Origin: Vibrio sp. HA2012
GTDB taxonomy: Bacteria; Pseudomonadota; Gammaproteobacteria; Enterobacterales; Vibrionaceae
Length of the DNA stretch: 64,000 nt
Reading direction: 5' to 3'
Assembly (NCBI RefSeq): GCF_002812955.1
Contig: NZ_PFXK01000001.1
Location: 1-64,000, forward strand
Shown: in pieces, positions 54,312-62,915 of the stretch
Layout of the letters: every line of letters begins with the position of its first letter
Numbering within the stretch: position 1 is the first letter of the stretch
Program-made: the position numbers and the translations under genes
The notes under the pieces: generated by a model
Database searches by the model: none
Told to the model about the DNA's origin: nothing
What the model saw: only the letters and a program-made list of their open reading frames with translations

Positions 54312-55983
54312 TTTTCGAAATCTCATTCGGAATAAATATAGAAAAAATCGTACCGGATGGTTCTGCATCATCAATCAGTATGTAGCCACCGGCTTTGATG
54401 ACATATTGATGGACGAGATACAGACCGATACCATGGTTCGGCTTTCCTTTGCTGGTAATTCCTCTGTCAAATAAGGTGTCTGCAATTTCCGCAGGGATCC
54501 CTATCCCATTGTCTGCAACTTCAAGCACCAGTTCTTTCCCGTTATCATCGGAAAGAAAGATAGAGACGCATTTATTGCTGTCCGGATTTTTAAGGGTCGC
54601 TTCATACGCATTATCCAGAAGGTTGCCGATAATCGCAGCCAGCTCATCTTCTGTTATTCTGACGGGTTGTCTTTGTAGTAGACAACTGGGATCAAACTCC
54701 AGTGTCAGCCCTAATTCTCTGGCTCGGCTGTATTTACCCAGCAGGAGAGCAGCAACGACTTTAGAGCGGAATGCCGCTGTAATAAAATCAACGAACTGCT
54801 GATGTGTTTCTGTTTCTTCTCTGGTGGCTTGTAAAGCCTCTTCATAGGCACCTATCTGGATCAGACCACTGATGGTGGACAGCTTATTCGCATATTCATG
54901 ACTGACTACACGTAAGTTATCCGTCTGCTGGCGGATATGTGTAAGCTGAGAGGTTAATACACTTAAATCATTTTTAGGACGGAAGCTGATAACCCAGCCG
55001 GAATGCTGTTCATTTTCCCAAATTTGGACACGTGTCGCAATCAGGGCCTCACCGTTACAGGTAATTTCTTTATGTTGTTGTTCTAGATTATCGGAATCAT
55101 CATTCATTTTTACACCGATAAAAAAATCTACCGGTGTGATGTGCTCTTTGATTTTCTGCCCCTGAAGCTGGTTGGGATGATATGGAATACCCAGAATTTT
55201 CAGAGCGTGCTGATTGACAGAGATAATATCTCCCTGATTATCCACCGCAACAATGCCTTCGTAGACCGCTTCAAACACGGAATTCTGTACATGTAAAGAC
55301 ATGGCAATTTCTTCCGGTTCCATACCGTACATCTGGCTTTTTATGTGTTTGGTAAACCACCAGGCACCGATGGATGAGCAGAAAAAGATACCCGTCAAAG
55401 CGGTAAAAAAAGGAATAGAGTAGCGTAATATGAGGGTGCTGATGGTATCCAGCAGATACCCGACAGAAACGACGCCGATGATCTCTCCTTGCGGAGAAAA
55501 TACGGGGGATTTGCCGCGAATAGCAAAACCAAGGCTGCCTTCACGAACGGAATAGTAGTAATCGCCTTCCTCCAGTGCTCTGGCACTGTCGCCTCCCTGC
55601 ATAGGAAAACCGACTTTCTCCGGATCCGGATGGGAAAGGCGGATTCCGTTTTTGTCACCAGCCACGATAAAATCAGCGTCAGAAATCTTGGTCAGACGTT
55701 CAATCTGGCGATGAATCGTATCGAGATCATTTGCCTCCATAGCCTGAATAAAAACAGGATCGCTGGCAATTTCTCTGGCTTGAGCTACGGCTCGGGTACT
55801 GATCTGACTGTGTAACGTATCGGACAGAATATAATGGAAATAGCAGCCAACCAGCAGAAGCAGAGAGGACACGACGACAAATAACAATCCCCAGACCCGT
55901 TGCCGGAACGAGAGGTTTGCACATAAACGGTGATGAATAGCTTGTCTGGGCATGAAAGCAGGTTGTGGATTTGAGATCGGCAT
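54298..55983 (-). CDS. CitA/DcuS-type sensor histidine kinase (second copy)
   Basis: 561 aa; the ATG at 55983 and another ten codons in (55953) are both possible. TM1 (VWGLLFVVVSSLLLLVGC), periplasmic PAS/sCache sensor with RAVAQAREIASDPVF and LSHPDPEKVG, TM2, cytoplasmic PAS, SpoB-like H-box VSHEYANKLSTISGLIQ, and ATPase NLLDNAYEAT with HGIGLYLV. A close paralogue of the 32.6-34.3 kb kinase, but with differences in the sensor domain, so its ligand may differ (malate or citrate). Confidence 0.92.
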   Translation of the reverse strand: MPISNPQPAFMPRQAIHHRLCANLSFRQRVWGLLFVVVSSLLLLVGCYFHYILSDTLHSQISTRAVAQAREIASDPVFIQAMEANDLDTIHRQIERLTKISDADFIVAGDKNGIRLSHPDPEKVGFPMQGGDSARALEEGDYYYSVREGSLGFAIRGKSPVFSPQGEIIGVVSVGYLLDTISTLILRYSIPFFTALTGIFFCSSIGAWWFTKHIKSQMYGMEPEEIAMSLHVQNSVFEAVYEGIVAVDNQGDIISVNQHALKILGIPYHPNQLQGQKIKEHITPVDFFIGVKMNDDSDNLEQQHKEITCNGEALIATRVQIWENEQHSGWVISFRPKNDLSVLTSQLTHIRQQTDNLRVVSHEYANKLSTISGLIQIGAYEEALQATREETETHQQFVDFITAAFRSKVVAALLLGKYSRARELGLTLEFDPSCLLQRQPVRITEDELAAIIGNLLDNAYEATLKNPDSNKCVSIFLSDDNGKELVLEVADNGIGIPAEIADTLFDRGITSKGKPNHGIGLYLVHQYVIKAGGYILIDDAEPSGTIFSIFIPNEISKNGNL

Positions 55984-56091
55984 AGTGTAACAAGTGATTA
56001 ATATGTCAACAAATCAAAAATACTGCATAAAATGCGATAAACCGATAAGCCCGTAATATAACAGATATTTTTTCTTGCTGATAAATGAAAC

Positions 56092-56116
56092 GGGAGCAAG
56101 GCCAAGCCTTGCTCCC
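56092..56116 (-). terminator. Terminator of the 2HCT transporter gene
   Basis: Perfect 11-bp stem GGGAGCAAGGC / GCCTTGCTCCC with a 3-nt loop, 18 bp past the stop, then GTTTCATTT. Confidence 0.8.
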
Positions 56117-56134
56117 AGTCTTTTAACGCTTGTA

Positions 56135-57472
56135 TCAGCTCATCATGCCAAATACAACACTGGCGATAACCAGAACAATACCACCACCAAGACGTGATGA
56201 AATTTGTGCGTAAGACAGCAGGCTCATTCGGTTTGCTGCCGCCATAACTTCAAGGTCACCAGAACCACCACGGTTAGCCATACACAGACCAGCAGTGATA
56301 GACGATTCGATAGGGTAGAAGCCCATTACCCAGCCACCAAGAGCAGCACCGATAATTGCACCCAGAACGATCAGAGTTGCAATGATCAGGTTAACGAAAG
56401 TAATTGCATCAATGATTTCCTGAAGATCGGTATAAGCAATACCAACACCAACCATCAGCACCCAAAGCAAATGCTTAGAGAAGAAAGAAGACAGACGTTT
56501 TGCCCCTTCTTTGATTTCGTTTGAACAGATACCTGTACCGTTCACAATAGCAATGATGATAACCATGTAAGCGAAGGTGTGGATTTTTACATCTCCAAAA
56601 CCCGGCAGGATAGATTTTGACAGTGCTGCAGCCAGTGTGTATACACACGCAGCCAGCATCAGACCGATCGCAATTTCACGTGGAGTGATTTTCGGAGCAA
56701 CTTCTTCTTCACCCACATCAAAGCTGGATTTACGCAATAGCTCACCGTTACCAGTCAGAGATGGCATTCTTTCACCGATATTGTTCAGTACGGCTGCCGC
56801 AACGATAGCAACGATGTTAGCAATAGTCAGGATAGCGATAGCAACAGAGTAATACTGCTCTTTTGAACCGCCGGTTACAGATTCATAGATCTCTGACAGC
56901 GGAATTGCACCAGCGCCGTTACCACCGCCCATAATAGGCAGTACATACAGCATCATGATATTGGCAGGAGAGATACCGAAAACCATACCAGCGAGGATAC
57001 CTAGCACAGAAGCGCCCAGTACAGCAGCAAGAATAGTCGGGATATAACCAACCAGAGACTTGAGCAGTAGTTTACGGTTAACCGCCAGGATAGAACCAGT
57101 GATCAGAACAGCAATGAAAAGATCCAGGAAGTCTGTCTTTTTCATTACAGCAGTCACTGTTGTAATTTCTCTTTCGGTCAGCAGACCTGCGTGTACAAAC
57201 CAGGCAGCAGCCAGAAAGATCATAACCGGGGCACCACCAATGTACTTGTTAAAAATTGGCAGGCGTTTACCGATTTCACCGAACAGAGCACCAACAACAA
57301 ACATAAAGCCGAAGCCACCAACGATGTTGTCTGGAAGGGTATCAGTAAAGTGTGCGATCAGAACCACTGCCAAAAGGATGGCATAAAGGTGCAGCGGGAT
57401 CCCGAAGAACGAGATTTTCGAAAGCAAACCCGAAGGCGACTTCTCGCTTAGGATCATTGTTTCTTGAGTCAT
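56135..57472 (-). CDS. 2-hydroxycarboxylate transporter (CitS/MaeN/CimH family)
   Basis: 445 aa from ATG 57472; the frame extends 12 codons further but into a hairpin. Membrane symporter of the 2HCT family with two re-entrant GGxG loops: PIMGGGNGAGAIPLS and CMANRGGSGDLEVM. About 11 helices. Members take up malate, citrate, lactate or mixed pairs with Na+ or protons. No citrate-lyase or malolactic gene is linked, so malate or citrate uptake under respiratory conditions is possible. A CitA/CitB pair next to it probably regulates it. Confidence 0.93.
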   Translation of the reverse strand: MTQETMILSEKSPSGLLSKISFFGIPLHLYAILLAVVLIAHFTDTLPDNIVGGFGFMFVVGALFGEIGKRLPIFNKYIGGAPVMIFLAAAWFVHAGLLTEREITTVTAVMKKTDFLDLFIAVLITGSILAVNRKLLLKSLVGYIPTILAAVLGASVLGILAGMVFGISPANIMMLYVLPIMGGGNGAGAIPLSEIYESVTGGSKEQYYSVAIAILTIANIVAIVAAAVLNNIGERMPSLTGNGELLRKSSFDVGEEEVAPKITPREIAIGLMLAACVYTLAAALSKSILPGFGDVKIHTFAYMVIIIAIVNGTGICSNEIKEGAKRLSSFFSKHLLWVLMVGVGIAYTDLQEIIDAITFVNLIIATLIVLGAIIGAALGGWVMGFYPIESSITAGLCMANRGGSGDLEVMAAANRMSLLSYAQISSRLGGGIVLVIASVVFGMMS

Positions 57473-57480
57473 AATAAATA

Positions 57481-57505
57481 TTCCATAGTTGATGTGACTA
57501 TGGAA
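57481..57505 (-). promoter_or_regulatory. 5'-leader hairpin overlapping the 2HCT ribosome binding site
   Basis: TTCCATAGT / ACTATGGAA (9-bp perfect arms, 7-nt loop). On the transcript the second arm contains AUGGAA, the only Shine-Dalgarno-like GGAA near the start 8 nt downstream, so the hairpin would sequester it. Confidence 0.5.
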
Positions 57506-57668
57506 CATTTTATAAATAAGATCGCCTTGTAATTGTGAGAACTCGCATTTAACGCCGTAGAATAAAAATCGCTTAAAAATTAAAAGTATTTAAGTCGGAA
57601 AATGTATATGCACACGGTGTCCGTCAGCATTCAGTCATCTTTTTCTGGCAGACAAAAAACACGCAGTA

Positions 57669-57812
57669 TTACAGCAGAAATGTCATCGCTGTTAGCACAG
57701 ATACGGTGACTACACCCAGAGCACGGATTGCGAAAGGTGCCTGATTGTACTCGGTTAACTCGCTGTGTTCCCAAGTTTGCAAAGCTTTTCTTAAATCACT
57801 GTTAACAGTCAT
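57669..57812 (-). CDS. 47-aa small membrane protein
   Basis: Short gene preceded by a strong AAGGAG ribosome binding site, seven bases before the ATG. The N-terminal half is amphipathic (LRKALQTWEHSELTEYNQAP); the C-terminal half is one hydrophobic helix (ALGVVTVSVLTAMTFLL). Ends at TAA directly after the helix. Similar small single-helix peptides occur in Vibrio, but I do not recognise a name. It lies between the 2HCT transporter and mtlR and may have its own promoter. Confidence 0.7.
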   Translation of the reverse strand: MTVNSDLRKALQTWEHSELTEYNQAPFAIRALGVVTVSVLTAMTFLL

Positions 57813-57921
57813 ATTGTGCTCTCCTTATGTGTATTTCATTAATATACAGTGTATATACAAAGCATATCAATTGCAACATAAGTGTCATAATTCAGCTTAA
57901 AAAAGAAACGTTCAGGGAGAG

Positions 57922-57950
57922 AACCTCTCTGTAGGAACAGCAGAGAGGTT
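57922..57950 (-). terminator. Hairpin after mtlR
   Basis: 10-bp stem AACCTCTCTG / CAGAGAGGTT with a 9-nt loop, overlapping the mtlR stop codon; no good T-run on the minus strand, so terminator strength is uncertain. Confidence 0.45.
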
Positions 57951-58483
57951 TATTGAATACAGCAGTTATCCAGATGTTCGCAGATATCCACGATGACCAG
58001 TGACAAGCCTGATTTGATGATCTGCTGCTGCCGCTGCATTTGTAACTGTCGGAGTTCGTCACTGATGTCATCATCCAGAGTGAAACTATCAAAGGATGAT
58101 GGCAGTCCCAGACGACTGAAGAAACTCATCTCTTTTAATGAATAGATGACATAGTCATCGGTAAAGGTGTGTTCATTAATATCGTTGTTCAGATTTTTCT
58201 GGAGTCGGATAATGTCCTCTATATTGTGGTAGATCCCTTCAGGAACGATACCGATACCGAACAGCAGCTTCAATTGGTCGGATAGTTCGCCCAGTGGGCC
58301 AGATTTATTTAAAAGGGAGTCAACAACAGTGGTGACAGTCAATTCATCTTTGCGGAAGATACGTTGAATCAGCGCATCGATCGACTGGGTAATTCGTCTT
58401 ACGACAATATTAAAAAAGCTTCTGACGGTCAGTGCCGAGTTCAGCTCTTCGATAATGTCGGATTCACTGTTAATCTGCATCAT
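57950..58483 (-). CDS. mtlR: Mannitol operon repressor
   Basis: About 177 aa from ATG 58483 (MMQINSESDI); the frame continues upstream through the terminator hairpin, so the longer start is rejected. Helical MtlR/MltR-family protein: ESDIIEELNSALTVRSFFNIVV, LSDQLKLLFGIGIVPEGIYHNI, and a DDYVIYSLKEMSFFSRLGLP segment. In E. coli and V. cholerae MtlR represses mtlAD without a classical HTH. It ends the mtlA-mtlD-mtlR order. Confidence 0.93.
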   Translation of the reverse strand: MMQINSESDIIEELNSALTVRSFFNIVVRRITQSIDALIQRIFRKDELTVTTVVDSLLNKSGPLGELSDQLKLLFGIGIVPEGIYHNIEDIIRLQKNLNNDINEHTFTDDYVIYSLKEMSFFSRLGLPSSFDSFTLDDDISDELRQLQMQRQQQIIKSGLSLVIVDICEHLDNCCIQ

Positions 58484-58507
58484 ATGTACACTACAAAGAT
58501 ATAAAAA

Positions 58508-58539
58508 CGGTGGAAGGGCCGGCAGGCTCACTTCCACCG
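58508..58539 (-). terminator. Terminator between mtlD and mtlR
   Basis: 9-bp perfect stem CGGTGGAAG / CTTCCACCG with a 14-nt loop, then TTTTTAT on the minus strand, seven bases after the mtlD stop. It would reduce read-through into mtlR. Confidence 0.75.
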
Positions 58540-58545
58540 AAAGGG

Positions 58546-59694
58546 TTAGCCGATTTGGTTATACAGCGTTTCGATCTGGATAGCTTCTTTACTGTTCTCA
58601 TCCAGACTGCTGTATTTTTCCAGCGTTTTTCTGATCCCGATTTCAGCGATAGTTTCCTGCAGTTCTACAGCCTGAGGATCACTCTCATTGGTGTATTTCA
58701 GTGCAGCAGCAATGCCTTTTAACAAGGTGTTATTGGCTGTACCGTATTCGATAGTCCCCAGAAGTGGTTTTATCAGACGGTCATCTTTACCCAGTTTTCT
58801 GAGTGGCTGGCGACCAACGCGATCTACTTCATCGACCAGATAAGGGTTAGCAAAGCGACCTAAGATCTTTTCAATATAAGCGGCATGTTTCTCACGCTCA
58901 AATCCATAGCGACTGATCAAAACCTCACCACTTTCTTCCATCGCTGTTTTGACATCGCTGCGAATGGCCGGATCTTCAATCGCTTCACGAACGGTTCTGT
59001 GCCCTTTCAGGTTACCCAGATACGCTGTTACGCAGTGGCCGGTGTTTAAGGTAAACAGCTTGCGTTCTACAAACGCCATCAGGTTATCGGTGCATTCCAT
59101 ACCCGGAATGTCCGGTATTTCACCTTTGAACTGAGTCTGATCAACGATCCATTCGCTGAAGGTCTCTACCGTTACCGCCAGAGGATCGGTTTCCCCCTCT
59201 TCTGCGGGCGGTACGATACGGTCTACCGCCGAGTCGACAAAGCCAACCAGCGCTTCGGTTTTTTCCTTGGTTTCATCAGACAGCAGTTCGAAGACTGCTG
59301 CTTTTAACTGACTGGTTCCGCGAACCATGTTTTCGCAGGCAATAATATTCAGGGGAGTAGTGATGCCGTTAGCGATTCTTTTTTCCAGACCCTGAGCAAT
59401 GGTTTTTGCAATAATATTTAATACAGTCGGTCCTACGGCGGTGGTGATCATATCGACTTCAGCGATACAGTTAACCACATTCGGATCGGTCGAGTTAATA
59501 GCAGTTACGCCGGTTACGGTTTCAGTAACGCAGTCGGCACCGACCACTTTTACCGGGTACTGATTACGTTCAATGAGACCATTCACTACCACTTCATTTA
59601 CATCAGTGAAAGTGACTTCAACATGTGCATCGGCTAATAATTTTCCGATAAATCCACGGCCAATATTACCGGCACCAAAATGTAATGCTTTCAT
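58546..59694 (-). CDS. mtlD: Mannitol-1-phosphate 5-dehydrogenase
   Basis: 382 aa, standard length. It converts mannitol 1-phosphate and NAD+ to fructose 6-phosphate. NAD-binding [13 protein letters not shown] at the N-terminus, [29 protein letters not shown], and the catalytic segment [21 protein letters not shown] ribosome binding site. Second gene of the mannitol operon; a hairpin precedes it. Confidence 0.97.
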   Translation of the reverse strand: MKALHFGAGNIGRGFIGKLLADAHVEVTFTDVNEVVVNGLIERNQYPVKVVGADCVTETVTGVTAINSTDPNVVNCIAEVDMITTAVGPTVLNIIAKTIAQGLEKRIANGITTPLNIIACENMVRGTSQLKAAVFELLSDETKEKTEALVGFVDSAVDRIVPPAEEGETDPLAVTVETFSEWIVDQTQFKGEIPDIPGMECTDNLMAFVERKLFTLNTGHCVTAYLGNLKGHRTVREAIEDPAIRSDVKTAMEESGEVLISRYGFEREKHAAYIEKILGRFANPYLVDEVDRVGRQPLRKLGKDDRLIKPLLGTIEYGTANNTLLKGIAAALKYTNESDPQAVELQETIAEIGIRKTLEKYSSLDENSKEAIQIETLYNQIG

Positions 59695-59730
59695 AATATA
59701 TCTTCCAGGAAAAGGTTGAGTTCTGAAAAG

Positions 59731-59757
59731 AAGGCCGGTCGGGGGAGGATCGGCCTT
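59731..59757 (-). other. Intercistronic hairpin between mtlA and mtlD
   Basis: AAGGCCGGTC / GATCGGCCTT (10 bp with one G-U) and then CTTTTC on the minus strand. It may be an attenuator or an RNA-stability element that lets mtlA exceed mtlD expression. Confidence 0.55.
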
Positions 59758-59791
59758 AAATTCACTTCAGGAGCATAACGCTGAAGCCTTA

Positions 59792-61675
59792 TCAGCTATT
59801 GAGGATTCGAAGAACATCCGCCGGGTTGGTTGTTGTCTTCAAACATTCGATGGCTTCTTCATCATCAAGTGAATTTGTTATTGCGGTGATAACCTGAATA
59901 TGTTCGTCACCCTGTGCAGCAATACCGATAACCATTTTGGCAACATCATCTGCATCTTCTCCCCACTGGACACCTTCAGGGAACTGGCAGAAGACGATAC
60001 CGGTTTTCTTTACATACTGCTTGGTTTCAATGGTTCCGTGAGGAACCGCGATAGACTCACCCAGATACGTTGAGACGAGCTGTTCACGTGCCAGCATGCC
60101 TTCAATGTATTCCGGAGCAACATATCCCAGTTTTACAAGTTGTTCACCAGCAAACCTGATAACCTCTTCCTTACCTTTAGGTTCCAGACCCAAGAAGATG
60201 TTCTCATCCGAAAGCTTTAGCGACCCGTTGCTGCTAGAGCCAGTGTCTGCTGGTGTTTCAGGCTTTTTTGCATCACCTTTTGCAGCAACCAGTTCTGCCA
60301 CCAGATTGTCATACAAAGCATTGTCCAGGAAATTAGACAGAGAAATATGCTTCGCATTCGCGGCATGAGTACGAGCACGGTCGGTCAGATCCTTGTGCGT
60401 AACAACAATATCCACATCGCCTGGCAGGCTGTTGATGGCCAGATTAGTGACTTCGATATCCAGATTCGCGGCCTCTACTTTCTTACGCAGCAGGCTTGCA
60501 CCCATTGCACTGGAACCCATACCTGCATCACACGCAACGATGATTTTACGTACGTTTGCCATGTTAATTTCAGCCGCAGGAGCCATACCTTTGGAAGACG
60601 CTTTCATGTCTTGCATCTGGTTTGTTGCCTGCTCCAGTGAATCGTCACCTTCTGTCTGCTTTTGAGTTTTCAGCAGGAAGGAAGCGATCACACAAGATAC
60701 CGCCGCAGAACAGATAACCGACAGAATCACACCTACAAATGCAGATTTAGGTGTCATCAGCAGTACCGCAAAGATAGAACCCGGTGAAGCTGGAGAAACC
60801 AGACCTGATTCAAACATAACGTTGACAAAGACACCCGTCATACCGCCACCAATCATCGCCAGGATCAGACGAGGGTTCATCAGTACGTATGGGAAGTAGA
60901 TTTCGTGAATACCACCCAGGAAGTGGATGATAGAAGCACCGGCAGCAGATTGTTTCGCACTGCCTTTGCCGAACATCATATAAGCCAGCAGCAGACCCAG
61001 ACCCGGACCCGGGTTCGCTTCAATCAGGAAGAAGATTGAACGACCCATTTCTTCGGACTGTTGGATACCCAGTGGCGAGAAGATACCGTGGTTGATCGCG
61101 TTGTTCAGGAACAGGATCTTTGCAGGCTCAACAAAAAGAGAAGTCAGAGGAAGGATACCTGTATCAACCAGAACGTTTACGCCGGAAGCCAGAGCACTGG
61201 ACAGTACTTTTACTGCAGGACCGATGATCATATAAGCGACAATCGCACAGATCATACCGATGATACCGGCAGAGAAGTTGTTGACCAGCATTTCAAAACC
61301 GCTTTTCACTTTACCGTGAACAGCCTGATCGAATTTCTTAATTGCAAGACCACCAAGAGGACCGGCAATCATTGCACCCATAAACATTGGGATGTCCGTA
61401 CCAACGATAACCCCCATGGTTGTTACAGCACCGACAACGGCACCGCGGTCACCGCCGACCATTTTACCACCGGTATAACCGATCAGCAGTGGCAGCAGAT
61501 ACATGATCATAGGACCAACCATGGAAGCCAGCGTTTCGTTTGGCACCCAGCCGGTTGGAATAAATAGCGCAGTAATGAAACCCCAGGCGATAAACGCGCC
61601 GATGTTAGGCATTACCATGTTAGAGAGGAACCGGCCAAAGTTCTGGACTTTGACCTTCGCTTCTGGTGATAACAT
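59792..61675 (-). CDS. mtlA: Mannitol-specific PTS EIICBA
   Basis: 627 aa. EIIC (about 1-340; VQNFGRFLSNMVMPNIGAFIAWG, GGIHEIYFPYVLMNPRLI), EIIB (about 375-470; phospho-Cys in IIVACDAGMGSSAMG), and EIIA (about 485-627; phospho-His in SIAVPHGTIE). A fused CBA order like E. coli MtlA. It imports and phosphorylates mannitol. Upstream are four CRP-like sites and a leader hairpin; in V. cholerae the mtlA leader is controlled by the antisense RNA MtlS. Confidence 0.98.
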   Translation of the reverse strand: MLSPEAKVKVQNFGRFLSNMVMPNIGAFIAWGFITALFIPTGWVPNETLASMVGPMIMYLLPLLIGYTGGKMVGGDRGAVVGAVTTMGVIVGTDIPMFMGAMIAGPLGGLAIKKFDQAVHGKVKSGFEMLVNNFSAGIIGMICAIVAYMIIGPAVKVLSSALASGVNVLVDTGILPLTSLFVEPAKILFLNNAINHGIFSPLGIQQSEEMGRSIFFLIEANPGPGLGLLLAYMMFGKGSAKQSAAGASIIHFLGGIHEIYFPYVLMNPRLILAMIGGGMTGVFVNVMFESGLVSPASPGSIFAVLLMTPKSAFVGVILSVICSAAVSCVIASFLLKTQKQTEGDDSLEQATNQMQDMKASSKGMAPAAEINMANVRKIIVACDAGMGSSAMGASLLRKKVEAANLDIEVTNLAINSLPGDVDIVVTHKDLTDRARTHAANAKHISLSNFLDNALYDNLVAELVAAKGDAKKPETPADTGSSSNGSLKLSDENIFLGLEPKGKEEVIRFAGEQLVKLGYVAPEYIEGMLAREQLVSTYLGESIAVPHGTIETKQYVKKTGIVFCQFPEGVQWGEDADDVAKMVIGIAAQGDEHIQVITAITNSLDDEEAIECLKTTTNPADVLRILNS

Positions 61676-61803
61676 ATTCAGTACCCCGTTCGATGTTCTA
61701 TTGTGTTTGTATAGACGGTTTCTGGTAAAAACCGTTTGTTATTTGCTTAAGACATCTTCAACTTAGCACACGATCTTATGTATTGCTTTTGGGCTGCTTT
61801 TTT

Positions 61804-61817
61804 GTGATCTAAATCGG
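61804..61817. promoter_or_regulatory. Weak CRP-like site, mtlA
   Basis: GTGA-TCTAAA-TCGG: one perfect half-site and a degenerate second half. Confidence 0.35.
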
Positions 61818-61846
61818 CTGTTTTTAGGGGAATACAAAAAATTAGA

Positions 61847-61860
61847 GTGATCCCTATCAC
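61847..61860. promoter_or_regulatory. CRP site, mtlA
   Basis: GTGA-TCCCTA-TCAC, a perfect core match to the CRP consensus, 172 bp upstream of mtlA. Confidence 0.65.
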
Positions 61861-61963
61861 GTTTATTCGGTGTAATTTAATTACAAAATGCAATAAAAAT
61901 AAAAGTCAATATAAATAAAACGACAGGCATCTCATTTTATTTATTTGCTATTGATTATTTATA

Positions 61964-61977
61964 GTGACACAAATCAC
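61964..61977. promoter_or_regulatory. CRP site, mtlA
   Basis: GTGA-CACAAA-TCAC, a perfect core match to the CRP consensus, 289 bp upstream of mtlA. Confidence 0.6.
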
Positions 61978-62014
61978 AAAGGAAATAATAAAAAATTTTC
62001 ATTAAAGTTCTGGT

Positions 62015-62028
62015 GTGATTTTGATCGC
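62015..62028. promoter_or_regulatory. CRP-like site, mtlA
   Basis: TGTGA-TTTTGA-TCGC: perfect left half-site, one mismatch in the right. Confidence 0.45.
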
Positions 62029-62100
62029 GAATTAGTATTTATTTTTTGGTGTGAATTAAATAAAAATATTTTTGTATAAGAATGTGTAATTTTTCGACAA

Positions 62101-62117
62101 GTTCTTACGGTAAGAAC
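62101..62117. promoter_or_regulatory. Palindrome GTTCTTAC-g-GTAAGAAC
   Basis: Perfect 8-bp arms around a single base, between the mtlA upstream region and the usp terminator. Could be an operator; no regulator recognised. Confidence 0.35.
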
Positions 62118-62140
62118 AGCGTGGTAATGCGGAGGCAGAA

Positions 62141-62175
62141 GAGTGAAGGCAATAATAATACAGCAGCCTTCACTC
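62141..62175 (-). terminator. Hairpin after universal stress protein gene
   Basis: 10-bp perfect stem GAGTGAAGGC / GCCTTCACTC with a 15-nt loop, ten bases past the usp stop; T-run weak (TTCTGCC). Confidence 0.55.
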
Positions 62176-62184
62176 GGTGATAGA

Positions 62185-62604
62185 TTAAATACGGATCAGT
62201 AAAAGATCCACATCAGCCATACTGACCAGTTTACGGGCAGAAGACCACCAGCGGTTCCAGAACCCGTGATGATGTCCGCTCACCAGTAAATCTGCGCTGA
62301 TTTCTTTTACAGCCTCATTCAGTTGCTCTTCTACATCCCCGGTAACGACCAGTTTATTTTCAATAGGGTAGCGAATCAGCCCGGTGATCTCATTTAATTG
62401 TTGCATTAAGTCATCGTGATCCCGCTGTATCTGATTGACCTCGGCTGGGTCATAGTCGAGAAGGTCGGCGTCCTGATGGGTGATATCCACATAGATAAAC
62501 GATATCTTAGCGTCTAAATTTTTTGCCATGGATACCGCTTTGCTGATCATGGTATCGCTCGGAGCAGATAAATCGACAGCAACCAGTAAATGCTTATAGC
62601 TCAT
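62185..62604 (-). CDS. Universal stress protein, UspA family
   Basis: 139 aa with the UspA Rossmann-like fold: HLLVAVDLSAPSDTMISKAV at the N-terminus and the C-terminal region SADLLVSGHHHGFWNRWWSSARKLVSMADVDLLLIRI-type ending. The GxxG-x9-G ATP loop is not clear (H-rich GHHHG instead), so it is probably of the non-ATP-binding UspA class. GGGAGG ribosome binding site. Induced by growth arrest in relatives. Confidence 0.93.
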   Translation of the reverse strand: MSYKHLLVAVDLSAPSDTMISKAVSMAKNLDAKISFIYVDITHQDADLLDYDPAEVNQIQRDHDDLMQQLNEITGLIRYPIENKLVVTGDVEEQLNEAVKEISADLLVSGHHHGFWNRWWSSARKLVSMADVDLLLIRI

Positions 62605-62915
62605 AATGTCCTCCCTGTTATCCTCCGTTTCCTAACATCTGTATGACGACTATTTGTGCATAACAGGTATATAGACTCCTCTGTTTATAGTATAGCGTTT
62701 GTCATTTACGAACGGATGTATGGGTTATTGCAGGTATGAGACTGTAGCTACTATTTTTACTTTTTTCTGAACCGGATGCGCTAATGGTGCCTGAAAATCT
62801 GTATCCTGAGGTCAGTCTGGTATATGCATTTTGAAGTGATTTGGGTATATAATCTTGATTATAAAAGATTAATTTCTTTCAATGGATGAAATGATATGTG
62901 TAGTAACGGAAAAAA
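62605..62915. other. Intergenic, divergent promoters
   Basis: 310 bp without a gene. An inverted repeat TAATCTT-N8-AAGATTA (62850-62871) lies 45 bp before the next gene. No recognised operator. Confidence 0.45.

Larger units (their letters stand above)
61676..62140. promoter_or_regulatory. mtlA control region with possible MtlS
   Basis: 465-bp AT-rich region without a protein gene. A hairpin ACGGTTT / AAACCGT (61715-61735) followed on the plus strand by TTGTTATTT lies in the mtlA leader. In V. cholerae the antisense RNA MtlS is encoded opposite this leader; a plus-strand homologue here is possible but not shown by sequence alone. Confidence 0.4.

Noticed and set aside
53613..57472. Citrate fermentation locus
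   Set aside because: A 2HCT transporter and a CitA/CitB pair are present, but no citrate lyase (citCDEFXG) or oxaloacetate decarboxylase genes.
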